Positions 12,490-23,344 of a stretch of DNA of 64,000 nucleotides are shown piece after piece. The position numbers and the translations under genes were made by a program. The stretch comes from Tolypeutes matacus. Its lineage: Eukaryota; Chordata; Mammalia; Cingulata; Chlamyphoridae. The notes beneath the pieces were generated by a model that saw nothing but the letters and a program-made list of their open reading frames with translations, made no database searches and was not told where the DNA came from. The stretch covers positions 5,112,642 to 5,176,641 of the forward strand of contig JAKSZT010017954.1 in the NCBI GenBank assembly GCA_026826555.1, written 5' to 3'. The first letter of the stretch is position 1. Every line of letters begins with the position of its first letter.

Positions 12490-12503
12490 GGGATATCTAC
12501 TTT
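12490..12503. repeat. target-site duplication, left (SINE in L1)
   Basis: GGGATATCTACTTT, repeated exactly at 12945-12958 on the other side of the SINE. The L1 reading resumes across it. Confidence 0.93.
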
Positions 12504-12944
12504 CTTTTTATTTTTAAAATTTATTTTACTTTTTTCCATTTTTAACCGCGCCCCTCCCCCCATTTGCTGTTTCGTGTCCATTTGCTGGGCAATTCTCTGT
12601 GTCTGTTTCCTGCCCACTCTTCTCAACCTTCTCCTCCTGTCTTCACTAGGATTTGATCCTGGGAACCTCCAATGTGGGAGAGAGGTGCCCTACCACCTGT
12701 GCCACCTTAGTTCCTGGTTTTTCGGCATGTCTCATCTTGGCTCTCCCTCTGTGTCACCCTCCTGTTATGTCATCATCTTGCTGCGTGGCTTGGTGGGACC
12801 TGGAATGCCCGCATGCAGGGCCTGGAGGCCCATAGGCCTTCGATATTTTTCTTTTTTCTTTTTACCAGGAGGTCCCGGGGATCAAACCCAGGTCCCTCCA
12901 TATGGGAGACGGACGCCCAACCATTTGAGCCACATCCACCCCCT
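12504..12944 (-). mobile_element. dimeric tRNA-derived SINE (xenarthran DAS type)
   Basis: Minus orientation: the T-rich (tail) end is on the left and the tRNA-like head on the right. Two separate tRNA-related modules are visible. The right one (about 12868-12944) reads, in reverse complement, as a promoter with B-box-like GGTTTGATCCC. A second diverged one lies at about 12645-12715 ('GGATTTGATCCTGGGAACC' on plus). About 441 bp lie between 14-bp target duplications. The head matches the GGAGCGGATGTGGCTCAAG family known from armadillo and other xenarthrans. The plus-strand 178-codon frame across it (12454-12990) is not a gene. Confidence 0.88.
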
Positions 12945-12958
12945 GGGATATCTACTTT
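12945..12958. repeat. target-site duplication, right (SINE in L1)
   Basis: Exact copy of the 14-bp sequence at 12490-12503. Confidence 0.93.
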
Positions 12959-14677
12959 TACTAAGGATTCTAGCAGTACCATCAGGTTAAGAAAAAGCCA
13001 TAAAGGGCATTCAAATTAGAAAGAATGAATTAAAGCTCTTTATTTGCATAGAATATGGTTGCTTATGTAAAAAATAGGATGACATTTACAAAAAAGAGCT
13101 ACTAAAACTAATAGGTGAGTTTAGCAAGACTGTAGGATATAAGAACAATAAACAAAAATCAATCATACTTTTATATTCTTGCAAAAAACAATAGGAACAT
13201 GAAATTAAATGTGAAATACCTTTTACTATAGCATCAAAAACTGTGAAATCCTTAGGGTAAAATATGACAAAGAAAAAGCCTGTATACTGAAGGCTATAAA
13301 ACATTGCTGAGAGAAACTAAAGATGACATAAATAAATAGAGAGATATACTATGTTCATGGGTTGGGAGACTCAATATTGTTAAGATGTTAATTTGCCCCA
13401 AATTGGTCTATATATTCAATGGCAATCTCAATCAAAATCCTTATGCTTTTTTTTTTCTTTTAGAAATTGGCAAATTGGCTCTAAAATTCATACAGAAAAG
13501 CAAGCACTTAGGACAGTCAAAACAACTTTAGAAAAGAACAAAGCTAGGAACTAAAACTACTCGATTGCAAGACTTATAAATCAGTAATCAAAGTACTTTA
13601 GTATTTATGTCAAAATAGATAAACAGATTACTGGAATATAATAGAGAGTCCAAAAATATAGACTCTACATATACACACATATGTAGACAAATGATTTTTT
13701 TTATAAAAGTGCAAAGATAATTCCATGGAAAAAGGGTAGTCTTTTCAACAAGTGATGCCAGAACAGAACAACTGGATATCCATAGGCAAAGAAAAAAAAG
13801 TACTTCAGTCCTTATCTTATACCACATACAAAAATTAACTCAAAATGGATTAATAGAACTGAATGTCAAACCTAAATCTGTAAAATTTCTAAAAGAAAAC
13901 GTAAAAGAAATCCTTTGTGATCTCAGGTAAGGCAAGGATTTCTTAGATACAAGAACAATCCATAAAATAACAAATTATTGAATTGGCTTTCATCAAAATG
14001 AAAAACCTCTACTCTTTTGAAAGTCACTGTCAAGAAAAGCCACTGGGAGAAAATATTTGCCAAAATGTATCTGATAAAGGATTTGTATGCAGAATATATA
14101 AAGAACTCTCAAAATTCAATAAGAAGAAAGAAAATAATAAAAAAACGAGCAAAAGATTTAAACAGATATGTCATCAAAGAAGATAATAGATGGCGGCTAA
14201 GCACATGAAAATATGTTCAACATCATCAATTATTAGGGAAATGTAAATTAGAACCACAACATGATACCATTACACATCTTCATAGGATGGCTAAAATTAA
14301 AAAGACTGACTACACCAAGTGTTGACAAAGATATGGAGGAACTGAAACTCTCATATCCTGCTGGTGGGAAGATAGAAAGTTACAACCACTTTGCAGGACA
14401 GTTTGGTAGTTTCATAAAAAATTAAATATGTACCATATGATCCAGCCATTCCACTCCCGGGTATTTAACCAAGAGAAACAAAAGCACATATCCATACAAA
14501 GACTTGTACGCAAATACACACAGAAAACTGGAAACAAGCCAAATATCCATCAGGAGGTATATCACAACAAATTGTGATATATCTGTACATTAGACTACTG
14601 CTTAGCACTAAAAAGGAATTAACTACTGTTTAGAATAAGGATGAATCTCAAAGTGGTTCTGTTAAGTGAAAGAAGCT

Positions 14678-14697
14678 GAGAGAGAGAGAGAGAGAGA
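14678..14697. repeat. (GA)10 microsatellite
   Basis: Uninterrupted GA repeat inside the L1 C-terminal/3' UTR region, a likely polymorphic marker. Confidence 0.95.
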
Positions 14698-14990
14698 ATA
14701 TCTATAAGATTCCATTTGTGTAAAATTCTAGACAATGAAAAATCCTGCCTCAATCCAGTGACAGAAAGCAGTCCATGGCCTGGCATGGGTGTGGGTGAGG
14801 ATTACAAAGGGACACAAAGAAACTCTTGGGAGGTGATAGATCACTTCATTATCTTGATTGCAGTGATAGTTTCACAGGTATGTACATCTGTCAAAACTTA
14901 TCAAATTGTGTGCTTTAAACATCTGTAGTTTATTGTATATTAATTATAACTTGATAAAGCTGTTTGAAGTGTTTTTAAATAAAAAGAATT

Positions 14991-15644
14991 AAAAATAATG
15001 ATCAGAGAGTTAAGGGAAAGACAGGAGATGCTGAATAAGGAAGGAGGGAAGGGTTAGGACTTGACCTAACTGACCAGAGGTGAAGTCAGATGAAGAAAGA
15101 CCAATGCATTCAAGTGTAAAGCAAAGCCAATGCGAGCATCTGTTTCCTAGAGCTGTTGGGAGGAAGAACTTGAACTCTGTGTAAATGCAAGGATTGTAAT
15201 CAGCAGTAAATAAATGTTAGCCATATTGTTAATGAGAGGTCCAGGTTAGGGCTATAGTAGCTCAGAGGGTAGGATCACTCCTACCTGGGAAGAGGGTGGA
15301 AATCAAGGCTGGCTTCTTGTAGGAGGTGCCATTTGATTTAAGGCACAAAAGATGCAAAGCTCTAATATTTAAATTTGTATGACTCGATGACCTGTTTGCC
15401 CACATACACTCTCTGTGGCATGGACAGCATGTTCTCTTTTTGTACCTCCTGCCATCGCCCTGGCTCCCAGCATAGTCCTCAACAGTTTTAATCCTTCAAC
15501 GAGTGCTGGAGTCAGTCATGCTGTTTTAGATTTGGGGGGGGGGGGCGGAGATCAGCTGGCTCAAGGCCCTTATTTTACAAGTAATCAAATTGCATTTTAA
15601 AGGCAACCAAGCTTAAAGGAAGTACCACTGAAGTAGGAGGGGGG
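14991..15644. other. noncoding; MIR tail 15140-15235 and G12 run
   Basis: 'TTGTAATCAGCAGTAAATAA' followed by 'ATGTTAGCC' is the 3' end of a MIR on the plus strand. A G homopolymer at 15534-15545 is likely to be length-variable. Nothing else is recognised. Confidence 0.5.
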
Positions 15645-15740
15645 CTTTGACCTTGAGCTGGCCTCAGGCAAACCTCAACCTTTGTGGACTTCAGAAGTTT
15701 TATATGTAAAGTGAGGGCAAATTTACTGCCTGAGGGTAGT
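15645..15740 (+). repeat. MIR fragment
   Basis: 'TTGACCTTGAGCTGGCCTCA', then 'TATATGTAAAGTGAGGGCAA', matches the conserved MIR core in plus orientation with considerable decay. Confidence 0.5.
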
Positions 15741-16684
15741 GGTAGCACTTGGTGACAACAAGAACTCTTATAACTTCCTCCTTTTAAAGTGAAGAATATC
15801 GGAGGCTCAGGGCTATAAGGAATAAGTCTTATAACTTGTCAAAAAAAAAAAAAATCTAGTAGAGAAGGCTCACAGACTTGGAGAAACTAAGCTGGAAATT
15901 CAAGTCTCAATTTCAAAATGAACACCTGACTGTGAATTTGGGGTGACCTTGAATTTGTCAAGGCATGTGGAACCACTTTTACTTCTTAAATGGATAAAGT
16001 CACAAGCATCCCTGATACGCTCCTAAGAAGACAAAGGAGGAGCCTGTTGTCCTCAACAGCAAGAAGAGGTCCACGAGCTCAGAAATGCACCCAAGATACA
16101 TTTGTATGGTCTCCGATTGTGAATGTTATCTCTTGGTACCCAGCAGCAGCCCACACATCTAAGGGCTCCTCTGAACTGTAGCAACGAGGAGTCTCAAAAC
16201 TACATTTCCCAGGCCCCTTTGCCAGTTGGAGCCAGATTTAGATTCCATCAATGACAGGAATTGACATCACATCTGACAAGTATTGGGTTCCTGCAGGTCC
16301 TCGGGTGGGTGGGTGAATCACTTGCTTCCCAACCGCCTGATTTCCTGGGATCACTGACGATTACCCTTGATTTTTGCTCCCCAGCCTTGCCGAAAGCTCT
16401 GAGAGCACCTAACCCCCCATGTTAAATCCCCTCTTGACAACAACATCTAAAGTGGTTTCTGCAACTCTGGCTAAAACCATCTAACAGCAAACATATCTCT
16501 CTAATATTATCCCTTAGATGGACTGAAACTTACTGTTTATTTCAAAATAATACATTTGGATGCAGAACTTTCAACTCATCATCTAACTGACAGATTGCCC
16601 TCTCAGCATTCCACTTTGTGTCACCTCGCTGGCCACGTTCTGGGAAAAAAAGCCAAATGACTTGCATTATTGCACATTCAGATT
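15741..16684. other. noncoding; probable MER-type repeat 16185-16500
   Basis: 'AAACTACATTTCCCAGGCCC' is the opening of a common old mammalian MER/LTR-type repeat also seen near 23.4 kb. There is an A-tract at 15841-15854. No gene is present. Confidence 0.4.
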
Positions 16685-16870
16685 GAACTAACATTTATGT
16701 GTTGCTTATTAAGCTCGAGGCAGGGCGTTAGGTGCTTTAGAAAAAGGACCTTATTTAATCCTTACCACAAGCCTGTGGGGAAGGCAATATGAACACTTAG
16801 AAAATGAGTCTCATAGAATGTAATTCCTTGAATAGCATCATGAAAATAGTAACCTAGTAAACAATGGAAA
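16685..16870 (-). repeat. MIR remnant
   Basis: 'TTAGGTGCTTTAGAAAAAGG', 'CTTATTTAATCCTTACCACA' and 'GGGGAAGGCAATATGAACAC' follow the MIR reverse-complement order. Confidence 0.65.
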
Positions 16871-18081
16871 GGGAATCCGATACAAGCTTTCCAAGAACCA
16901 GCCAACTGCTGCTTCCTACAGCTGACTCCTCTGCCTTAATACCCCATCCCCCCATTCCTCCCACCACTTCATTTGCTTTTAACAATTGTGGGGGGCAGGG
17001 AGAAACTTGAATGAAGTTGAGTTTTGGTCCAAGAAAAGTATATTATTTTGTGCATTTTATATTTTATTGGCTGCTAACAATCAATGACAAGGTGACACAT
17101 TTTCTCAGTCACTGCTGCAATTATCAAATCAAAGCACACTGGTGTCCACAACCCTGGAGTGAATATCCCACCTAGATCAGCCAGAAAACAACTGCCTCCT
17201 TCTGAGACTTCCAAAGTACACATGGGAATGGGGAATCTCTCCCTTAGATAAACCTTTAAAATCAAACCCTTTTCTGCTGACTCAAGCCTTTCAGGCTCCA
17301 CCGGCCGCACCAGTTCACAGCTCCTATTTTATTCACCGCTTCATTTGAGGCTTAACAGTTCGAGAAATTTTACAGGCTGAAAGCACACATTCGCTTAGTA
17401 AATGTTACGATCACCTACTATGCGACAGGCAAGAGGTTCATAATTAGACATGCCCCCTACATGGGGCAGCGGGGAGCTCCTTTCCGACAGACAGGCCTTA
17501 GCACCATTTGTATCCTCTGATCGGCACCCTTTATGGGACTCTTAGAATCTTTTATGAGAGAGATGGAGAATTGGTGCCTTAGGCGCTTCCCCTCTTAAAA
17601 TGCATGAGAAGACTATCAAAGCTGAAAATGAGCCGGGCTGGACCAAGCAGACATCAGATAGGGTTGGCACCCCTAAGTCCTGCTCACAGACAGTAAGGGA
17701 GCCCCCAGGCTCCTTCTTACTCTCCCCCTCCCACAGCAAAGCAGCCTTGGGCTTGCTGGGAGTGGAGGGAGGAGAACTTCATTAAGAAAGTCAACTGAGA
17801 GTCCCTATGAGATTCCTATAGGAGAGAAAAACCTGCCTGAGACAGGAAAAGGTCTCGGTGATTTTTATTAACTTCTTCAGCTTGGGGAGTATAGTTAGGC
17901 TAAATTGGAAGGTAAGGAAATGACTGCAATCTCCTTCCTAGGACCCAGGGTTCCTGTACCTTCAGCTCTGCCAAGGGAAAGCCTGCGGGTTCTGCAGGAC
18001 ACTGACCTCATTTCCCTACTCTTCCCTCAAACTCACCCAAAGAAACTTTTATTTGCCAAAGTCTCAATTAAAGAAACATCC
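16871..18081. other. noncoding, nothing recognised
   Basis: Unique-looking DNA upstream of the duplicated segment. A short purine/pyrimidine mix is present, with no gene and no confident repeat. This flank is not repeated beyond the gap, which matters for the interpretation of the duplication. Confidence 0.5.
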
Positions 18082-18244
18082 CTTTTAAACGCTCTCTGTC
18101 ATCCTCTACTTTGCCTCTCTTTTCTTAAGCTCAGTTTTGTCTTTCTCTAATTGTTGCTAAATTGCCATGAACTGAATAAACATTTACTGCCTCCCTGTGA
18201 AGCAGAGGAGAATGGGGGCCCCAGGACAGATTATCTTTTTTATA

Positions 18245-18274
18245 ATCCACTACCCACCCACCCCCCCGCCCCTG
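18245..18274. repeat. C-rich tract differing between the two copies
   Basis: Four C-runs separated by single bases (CCC-A-CCC-A-C7-G-CCCC), a G-quadruplex pattern on the minus strand. The equivalent in copy 2 (20441-20468) is 4 bp longer with a G5 insertion, suggesting poor base-calling there. Confidence 0.8.
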
Positions 18275-18836
18275 CCATTTTTGCTTTCTTGCTGTTTTTG
18301 TTGTATTCTCAAAAGTTGGATTCATAGAATCCAATATCAGAGTAATTGGCATTTCTAATCTGATCTGGGATCAGATTAATTGACTGAGTTAAGCCCATCC
18401 TGCCTAAAATATGTGGAGTTGCTTTCAATTTCCAGACTAAAACCAACAAACAGAAAACTGAAATATATTTATTTCAAGACAGTAAACTTAAGGGTCAAGA
18501 GTTCCCATTGCCTTTTCAGGTCTCAGTACTTACTGCTTTTTGTGTGAGCCAGGAGCTCGCTGTAGGGAAAATAATTATTTATTTGGCCTCAGTTTCCCCA
18601 GCTGTCTCTAATGTTCTAGAGCCCTGTTGTCTGATGCAATAGCCACTAGCCACATGATGCTGTTTAATTAATTCAAATAACATAAAATTAAAAACTCAAT
18701 TCCGTTGCATAAGCTGCATTTCAAATGGTTTGTGGCTACTCTATTGAACAGCACAGATCCAGGATATTTCTACCATCACAGAAAGAGCTACAGACAGCAC
18801 TGAAGCTCTAGTGAGGACCACAGCAAAAATTTCCAG

Positions 18837-19040
18837 AGAGGCAGTTTGCCCAGTGCATAAGAGCACAAGGTTGGAAATCAGGTTAGCCTGGGTTCAAATC
18901 GCATCTCTGTCTCTTGTAAGCTGTGTGACCCTGGCCAGGTTACCTGCCTTTTCTGAACTTCAGGGTCCTCATCTGTTACATGGAAATACTAAGACTCTCC
19001 TGACAAGGTGAATTGTGAAAATTCAATGAGCTATGAAGTG
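18837..19040 (+). repeat. MIR SINE (copy 1)
   Basis: Good MIR match: 'CAGTGCATAAGAGCACAAGG', 'AGCCTGGGTTCAAATC', 'GTAAGCTGTGTGACCCTGG', 'CTCATCTGTTACATGG'. The 94-codon frame across it is not coding. Confidence 0.88.
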
Positions 19041-19222
19041 GAAAGTACTAACTTCAGAACTCAGCTCTTAGCCATTATTCCTGCTAAACCAAGTGCATTG
19101 TGCAATAGGCAGAGCAGGTCATTTTGCTATTTCTGGATGGATGAGGAGGCTGATGAATAAGAGACTTGCCTGAGGCACTTGCTGAGTCAAGGTTAGCCCT
19201 GATGTATTAAGCATTTAGGAGT

Positions 19223-19237
19223 AAGATTTCCCATTTG
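19223..19237. repeat. L1 target-site duplication, left (copy 1)
   Basis: AAGATTTCCCATTTG, the same as 21424-21438 and 22406-22420. The right-hand partner is lost in copy 1 because the sequence ends at the gap. Confidence 0.85.
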
Positions 19238-19871
19238 CCTAATCATGAGTGATGTTGAACATTTCTTCATGTGTTTTTTTGCCATTTGTATTTCTTCTTC
19301 GGAGAAATGTCTATTCAAGTCTTTGGCCCATTTTTTAATTGGGTCATTTGTCTTTTTATTGTTGAGCTGTAACATCTCTTTATATATCCTGGATATTAAA
19401 CCCTTATCAGATATGTGATTTCCAAATATTTTTTCCCATTGAGTTGGCTGCCTTTTCACCCTTCTGACTCATGATTAGGGAAATGCAAATCAAAACTACA
19501 ATGAGATATCATTTCACACCTATCAGAATGGCCACTATTAAAAAGACAGAGAACTACAAGTGTTGGAGAGGATGTGGAGAGATAGGAACACTTCTTCACT
19601 GTTAGTGGGAATGCAGGATGGTACAACCACTATGGAGGACTGTTTGGCAGTTCCTAAAGAGGATGAATATAGACTTGCCACATGACCCTGCAATACCACT
19701 ACTGGGTATATACCCAGAAGAACTGAGAGCAGTGACATGAACAGACATCTGCACACCGATGTTCATAGCCACATTATTCACCATTGCCAAAAGATGGAAA
19801 CAACCCAGGTGTCCATCAACAGAAGAATGGATAAACAAACTGTGGTCTATTCACACGATGGAATATTATGC
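19238..19871. mobile_element. twin-primed L1, incomplete (copy 1)
   Basis: An inverted ORF2 piece (19238 to about 19462, minus) is followed by a direct piece (plus) up to the N gap. It is equivalent to the complete element in copy 2. It translates to L1 ORF2 C-terminal fragments such as [20 protein letters not shown] on the minus strand. Confidence 0.9.
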
Positions 19872-20271
19872 NNNNNNNNNNNNNNNNNNNNNNNNNNNNN
19901 NNNNNNNNNNNNNNNNNNNNNNNNNNNNNNNNNNNNNNNNNNNNNNNNNNNNNNNNNNNNNNNNNNNNNNNNNNNNNNNNNNNNNNNNNNNNNNNNNNNN
20001 NNNNNNNNNNNNNNNNNNNNNNNNNNNNNNNNNNNNNNNNNNNNNNNNNNNNNNNNNNNNNNNNNNNNNNNNNNNNNNNNNNNNNNNNNNNNNNNNNNNN
20101 NNNNNNNNNNNNNNNNNNNNNNNNNNNNNNNNNNNNNNNNNNNNNNNNNNNNNNNNNNNNNNNNNNNNNNNNNNNNNNNNNNNNNNNNNNNNNNNNNNNN
20201 NNNNNNNNNNNNNNNNNNNNNNNNNNNNNNNNNNNNNNNNNNNNNNNNNNNNNNNNNNNNNNNNNNNNNNN
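19872..20271. other. assembly gap, 400 N
   Basis: A run of 400 undetermined bases lies between the two copies. Any open frame drawn through it (19737-20340) is meaningless. Confidence 1.
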
Positions 20272-21030
20272 CTTTTAAACGCTCTCTGTCATCCTCTACT
20301 TTGCCTCTCTTTTCTTAAGCTCAGTTTTGTCTTTCTCTAATTGTTGCTAAATTGCCATGAACTGAATAAACATTTACTGCCTCCCTGTGAAGCAGAGGAG
20401 AATGGGGGCCCCAGGACAGATTACCTTTTTTATAATCCACTACCCCCCCACCGGGGGCGCCGCCCCTGCCATTTTTGCTTTCTTGCTGTTTTTGTTGTAT
20501 TCTCAAAAGTTGGATTCATAGAATCCAATATCAGAGTAATTGGCATTTCTAATCTGATCTGGGATCAGATTAATTGACTGAGTTAAGCCCATCCTGCCTA
20601 AAATATGTGGAGTTGCTTTCAATTTCCAGACTAAAACCAACAAATAGAAAACTGAAATATATTTATTTCAAGACAGTAAACTTAAGGGTCAAGAGTTCCC
20701 ATTGCCTTTTCAGGTCTCAGTACTTACTGCTTTTTGTGCGAGCCAGGAGCTCGCTGTAGGGAAAATAATTATTTATTTGGCCTCAGTTTCCCCAGCTGTC
20801 TCTAATGTTCTAGAGCCCTGTTGTCTGATGCAATAGCCACTAGCCACATGATGCTGTTTAATTAATTCAAATAACATAAAATTAAAAACTCAATTCCGTT
20901 GCATAAGCTGCATTTCAAATGGTTTGTGGCTACTCTATTGGACAGCACAGATCCAGGATATTTCTACCATCACAGAAAGAGCTACAGACAGCACTGAAGC
21001 TCTAGTGAGGACCACAGCAAAAATTTCCAG

Positions 21031-21234
21031 AGAGGCAGTTTGCCCAGTGCATAAGAGCACAAGGTTGGAAATCAGGTTAGCCTGGGTTCAAATCGCATCT
21101 CTGTCTCTTGTAAGCTGTGTGACCCTGGCCAGGTTACCTGCCTTTTCTGAACTTCAGGGTCCTCATCTGTTACATGGAAATACTAAGACTCTCCTAACAA
21201 GGTGAATTGTGAAAATTCAATGAGCTATGAAGTG
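21031..21234 (+). repeat. MIR SINE (copy 2)
   Basis: Same MIR as at 18837-19040, offset 2194. Confidence 0.88.
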
Positions 21235-21423
21235 GAAAGTACTAACTTCAGAACTCAGCTCTTAGCCATTATTCCTGCTAAACCAAGTGCATTGTGCAAT
21301 AGGCAGAGCAGGTCATTTTGCTATTTCTGGATGGATGAGGAATCTGGAGGCTGATGAATAAGAGACTTGCCTGAAGCACTTGCTGAGTCAAGGTTAGCCC
21401 TGATGTATTAAGCATTTAGGAGT

Positions 21424-21438
21424 AAGATTTCCCATTTG
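21424..21438. repeat. L1 target-site duplication, left (copy 2)
   Basis: AAGATTTCCCATTTG, matched exactly at 22406-22420 after the poly(A) tail. Confidence 0.93.
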
Positions 21439-22405
21439 CCTAATCATGAGTGATGTTGAACATTTCTTCATGTGTTTTTTTGCCATTTGTATTTCTTCTT
21501 CGGAGAAATGTCTATTCAAGTCTTTGGCCCATTTTTTAATTGGGTCATTTGTCTTTTTATTGTTGAGCTGTAACATCTCTTTATATATCCTGGATATTAA
21601 ACCCTTATCAGATATGTGATTTCCAAATAGTTTTTCCCATTGAGTTGGCTGCCTTTTCACCCTTCTGACTCATGATTAGGGAAATGCAAATCAAAACTAC
21701 AATGAGATATCATTTCACACCTATCAGAATGGCCACTATTAAAAAGACAGAGAACTACAAGTGTTGGAGAGGATGTGGAGAGATAGGAACACTTCTTCAC
21801 TGTTAGTGGGAATGCAGGATGGTACAACCACTATGGAGGACTGTTTGGCAGTTCCTAAAGAAGATGAATATAGACTTGCCACATGACCCTGCAATACCAC
21901 TACTGGGTATATACCCAGAAGAACTGAGAGCAGTGACATGAACAGACATCTGCACACCGATGTTCATAGCCACATTATTCACCATTGCCAAAAGATGGAA
22001 ACAACCCAGGTGTCCATCAACAGAAGAATGGATAAACAAACTGTGGTCTATTCACACGATGGAATATTATGCAGCTGTAAGAAGAAATGAAGTCATAAAG
22101 CATACGGCAACATGGATGAACCTGGAGGACATTATGTTGAGTGAAGCAAGCCAGACACAAAAGGACAAATACTGTATGAATGCATTACTTTGAACCAAAT
22201 ATATTGTGTAATATATTGTTTGATTCACACACAAAAAAACAAAAAACAAACAAAAAACAAAACAACAACAAAAAAATTTACATGTATCCATTACATTTAA
22301 TTGAGAAATGTATATATTTATTCATCTGTGTTTACTTTTTAGTTTTTAATTGCTTATATTTTCAATTATTAAATGTACAAAATAAAGTTTAAAAAAAAAA
22401 AAAAA
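21439..22405 (+). mobile_element. complete 5'-inverted (twin-primed) short L1 insertion
   Basis: From 21439 to about 21663 the ORF2 sequence is in minus orientation. From about 21664 to 22196 it is in plus orientation and closes the ORF2 C-terminus (21960-22193 translates with the ...NEVIKHTATWMNLEDIM... block). An AT-rich 3' UTR follows, with (CA)n/A-rich sequence, AATAAA at 22379-22384 and a poly(A) tail (22391-22407). A 15-bp target duplication brackets it. The two parts overlap around 'ACTCATGATTAGG', as expected for twin priming. The sequence is fairly young-looking but the element is truncated and cannot mobilise. Confidence 0.93.
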
Positions 22406-22420
22406 AAGATTTCCCATTTG
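22406..22420. repeat. L1 target-site duplication, right
   Basis: Exact copy of 21424-21438; its first two A bases merge with the poly(A) tail. Confidence 0.93.
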
Positions 22421-22899
22421 GCTGGCTTCCTTCGGGAAGTCAACTCATGACCTTCCATTCCTGAAAAGTCAACAGCACAGGAGGTCAGGAGTTGGCAATA
22501 TCTTCATCCAATTGGCAGCAAGGAGTCAGCAATTGAGGATTTCTATAGGACAACAAAGTCAGGAAAAGAAAAAAAAAAAACAAAAAACTATTCCATTGTA
22601 TAATTTGTGTTCCTTTAAAAAAAAAAATCTGACATTTAGAACTAATTGATGTATTCACCCACTTATCCAACATTCATTTAAACATTTATTTTATGCCTGC
22701 ATAATATCAATGGTAATTTTTGAATAGCATGTGGGTGGGAGTGGGAAGATGAGTGGGTGGGTGAGTGGAAGGGGTGGGAAGGGAAGCAGATAAGGTTTTG
22801 ACAGTTGGATGAGGTGACTGAGCCACTTGCTGGTTTGTCATATAATGAGGGAAGATGACAGAAGCCTCACACATGAAACTTTAGATACTTAAAATAGGG
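22421..22899. other. noncoding; G-rich block 22730-22800
   Basis: Two A-runs (about 22569 and 22618) and a GTGGG-rich stretch with several GGG tracts (GGGTGGGAGTGGG, then GGGTGGG). The latter is a weak G-quadruplex candidate because one loop is 9 nt. No gene. Confidence 0.5.
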
Positions 22900-23095
22900 C
22901 AAGGGCACTGGAATGAGAATCAGCAGACCTTGATTTTGTTCTCTGGATCATTACATATTAGCAGTGTGTTCCCAGAATATTATTATAGGTGAGGAAATCT
23001 GTAAAATGGGACTAACCACGTCCTCCCAGCCTATCTCAACAGGATCACGTTGCGAGTCAAATGAAATTGGGTACGTGAAGGTGCTTTGTAACTGT
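22900..23095 (+). repeat. MIR remnant
   Basis: 'GGCACTGGAATGAGAATCAG', 'GAAATCTGTAAAATGGGACT' and 'GGTGCTTTGTAACTGTGG' are in MIR order. Confidence 0.65.
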
Positions 23096-23344
23096 GGTCT
23101 TCCCCCTCCCCCAGTTCCCTGTCCTAACATCCCCCTCCCCTATTGACAGGAGTGTAAACCTGCCCACGGCGCAATGCCACTTCTCCGTCAGCACTCTGTA
23201 TTTTTCTACATGAGCTTTGGTTTGATGCCTGCCTCTGCACTCACTGGATTATAAATTCCCCACAAGCCAATCCAGTGACTCTCCTTTAGTGCTTGAATAA
23301 ATACTGTTTGCCTACCCAAAATCCTTCCTCCATTTTTTCTGACT
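23096..23344. repeat. probable L2 3'-end fragment within noncoding DNA
   Basis: 'GGATTATAAATTCCCCACAA' and 'AGTGCTTGAATAAATACTG' resemble an L2 end. The pyrimidine-rich part at 23098-23145 is simple sequence. Confidence 0.4.

Larger units (their letters stand above)
12270..14990 (+). mobile_element. 5'-truncated old L1 (ORF2 3' part and 3' UTR)
   Basis: The sequence enters ORF2 in the reverse-transcriptase region ('GATATGCAGAAAAGGCATTT'). It continues through the C-terminal region, where 13983-14186 translates to frames containing KPLGENICQNVSDKGFV, characteristic of L1 ORF2. It ends in an L1M-type 3' UTR ('CTTATCAAATTGTGTGCTTT', then 'AATTATAACTTGATAAAGCT'). Frames are broken by many stops and shifts, so it is dead. 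The element is interrupted by the SINE at 12504-12944, which shows that the L1 was already present when that SINE inserted. Confidence 0.9.
18082..19871 (+). repeat. duplicated segment, copy 1 (probable contig end overlap)
   Basis: This 1790-bp stretch recurs at 20272-22072 in the same orientation. I count eight substitutions: 18234/20424, 18451/20645, 18545/20739, 18747/20941, 19002/21196, 19174/21375, 19429/21630 and 19661/21862. There is also a 7-bp insertion in copy 2 (about 21342-21348) and a differing C/G tract (about 18252-18270). Copy 1 stops exactly at the N run, partway through the L1. It contains a MIR and the first two thirds of that L1. Confidence 0.95.
20272..22072 (+). repeat. 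duplicated segment, copy 2 (probable contig start overlap)
   Basis: Starts immediately after the N run at the base equivalent to 18082 and stays collinear with copy 1 to the base equivalent to 19871. The sequence then continues without interruption into the rest of the L1. The two copies differ at roughly 0.45 percent of bases, which fits two haplotypes or low-quality contig ends. Confidence 0.95.

Noticed and set aside
12454..12990. 178-codon plus-strand frame
   Set aside because: It lies across the SINE and its two target duplications; an artefact of the reversed SINE.
19737..20340. 193-codon and 136-codon open frames
   Set aside because: They run through 400 undetermined bases, so the middle is not real protein; the ends are L1 sequence and unique noncoding DNA.
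18082..22072. Biological tandem duplication
   Set aside because: Boundaries coincide with both gap edges; a contig-overlap artefact is simpler.
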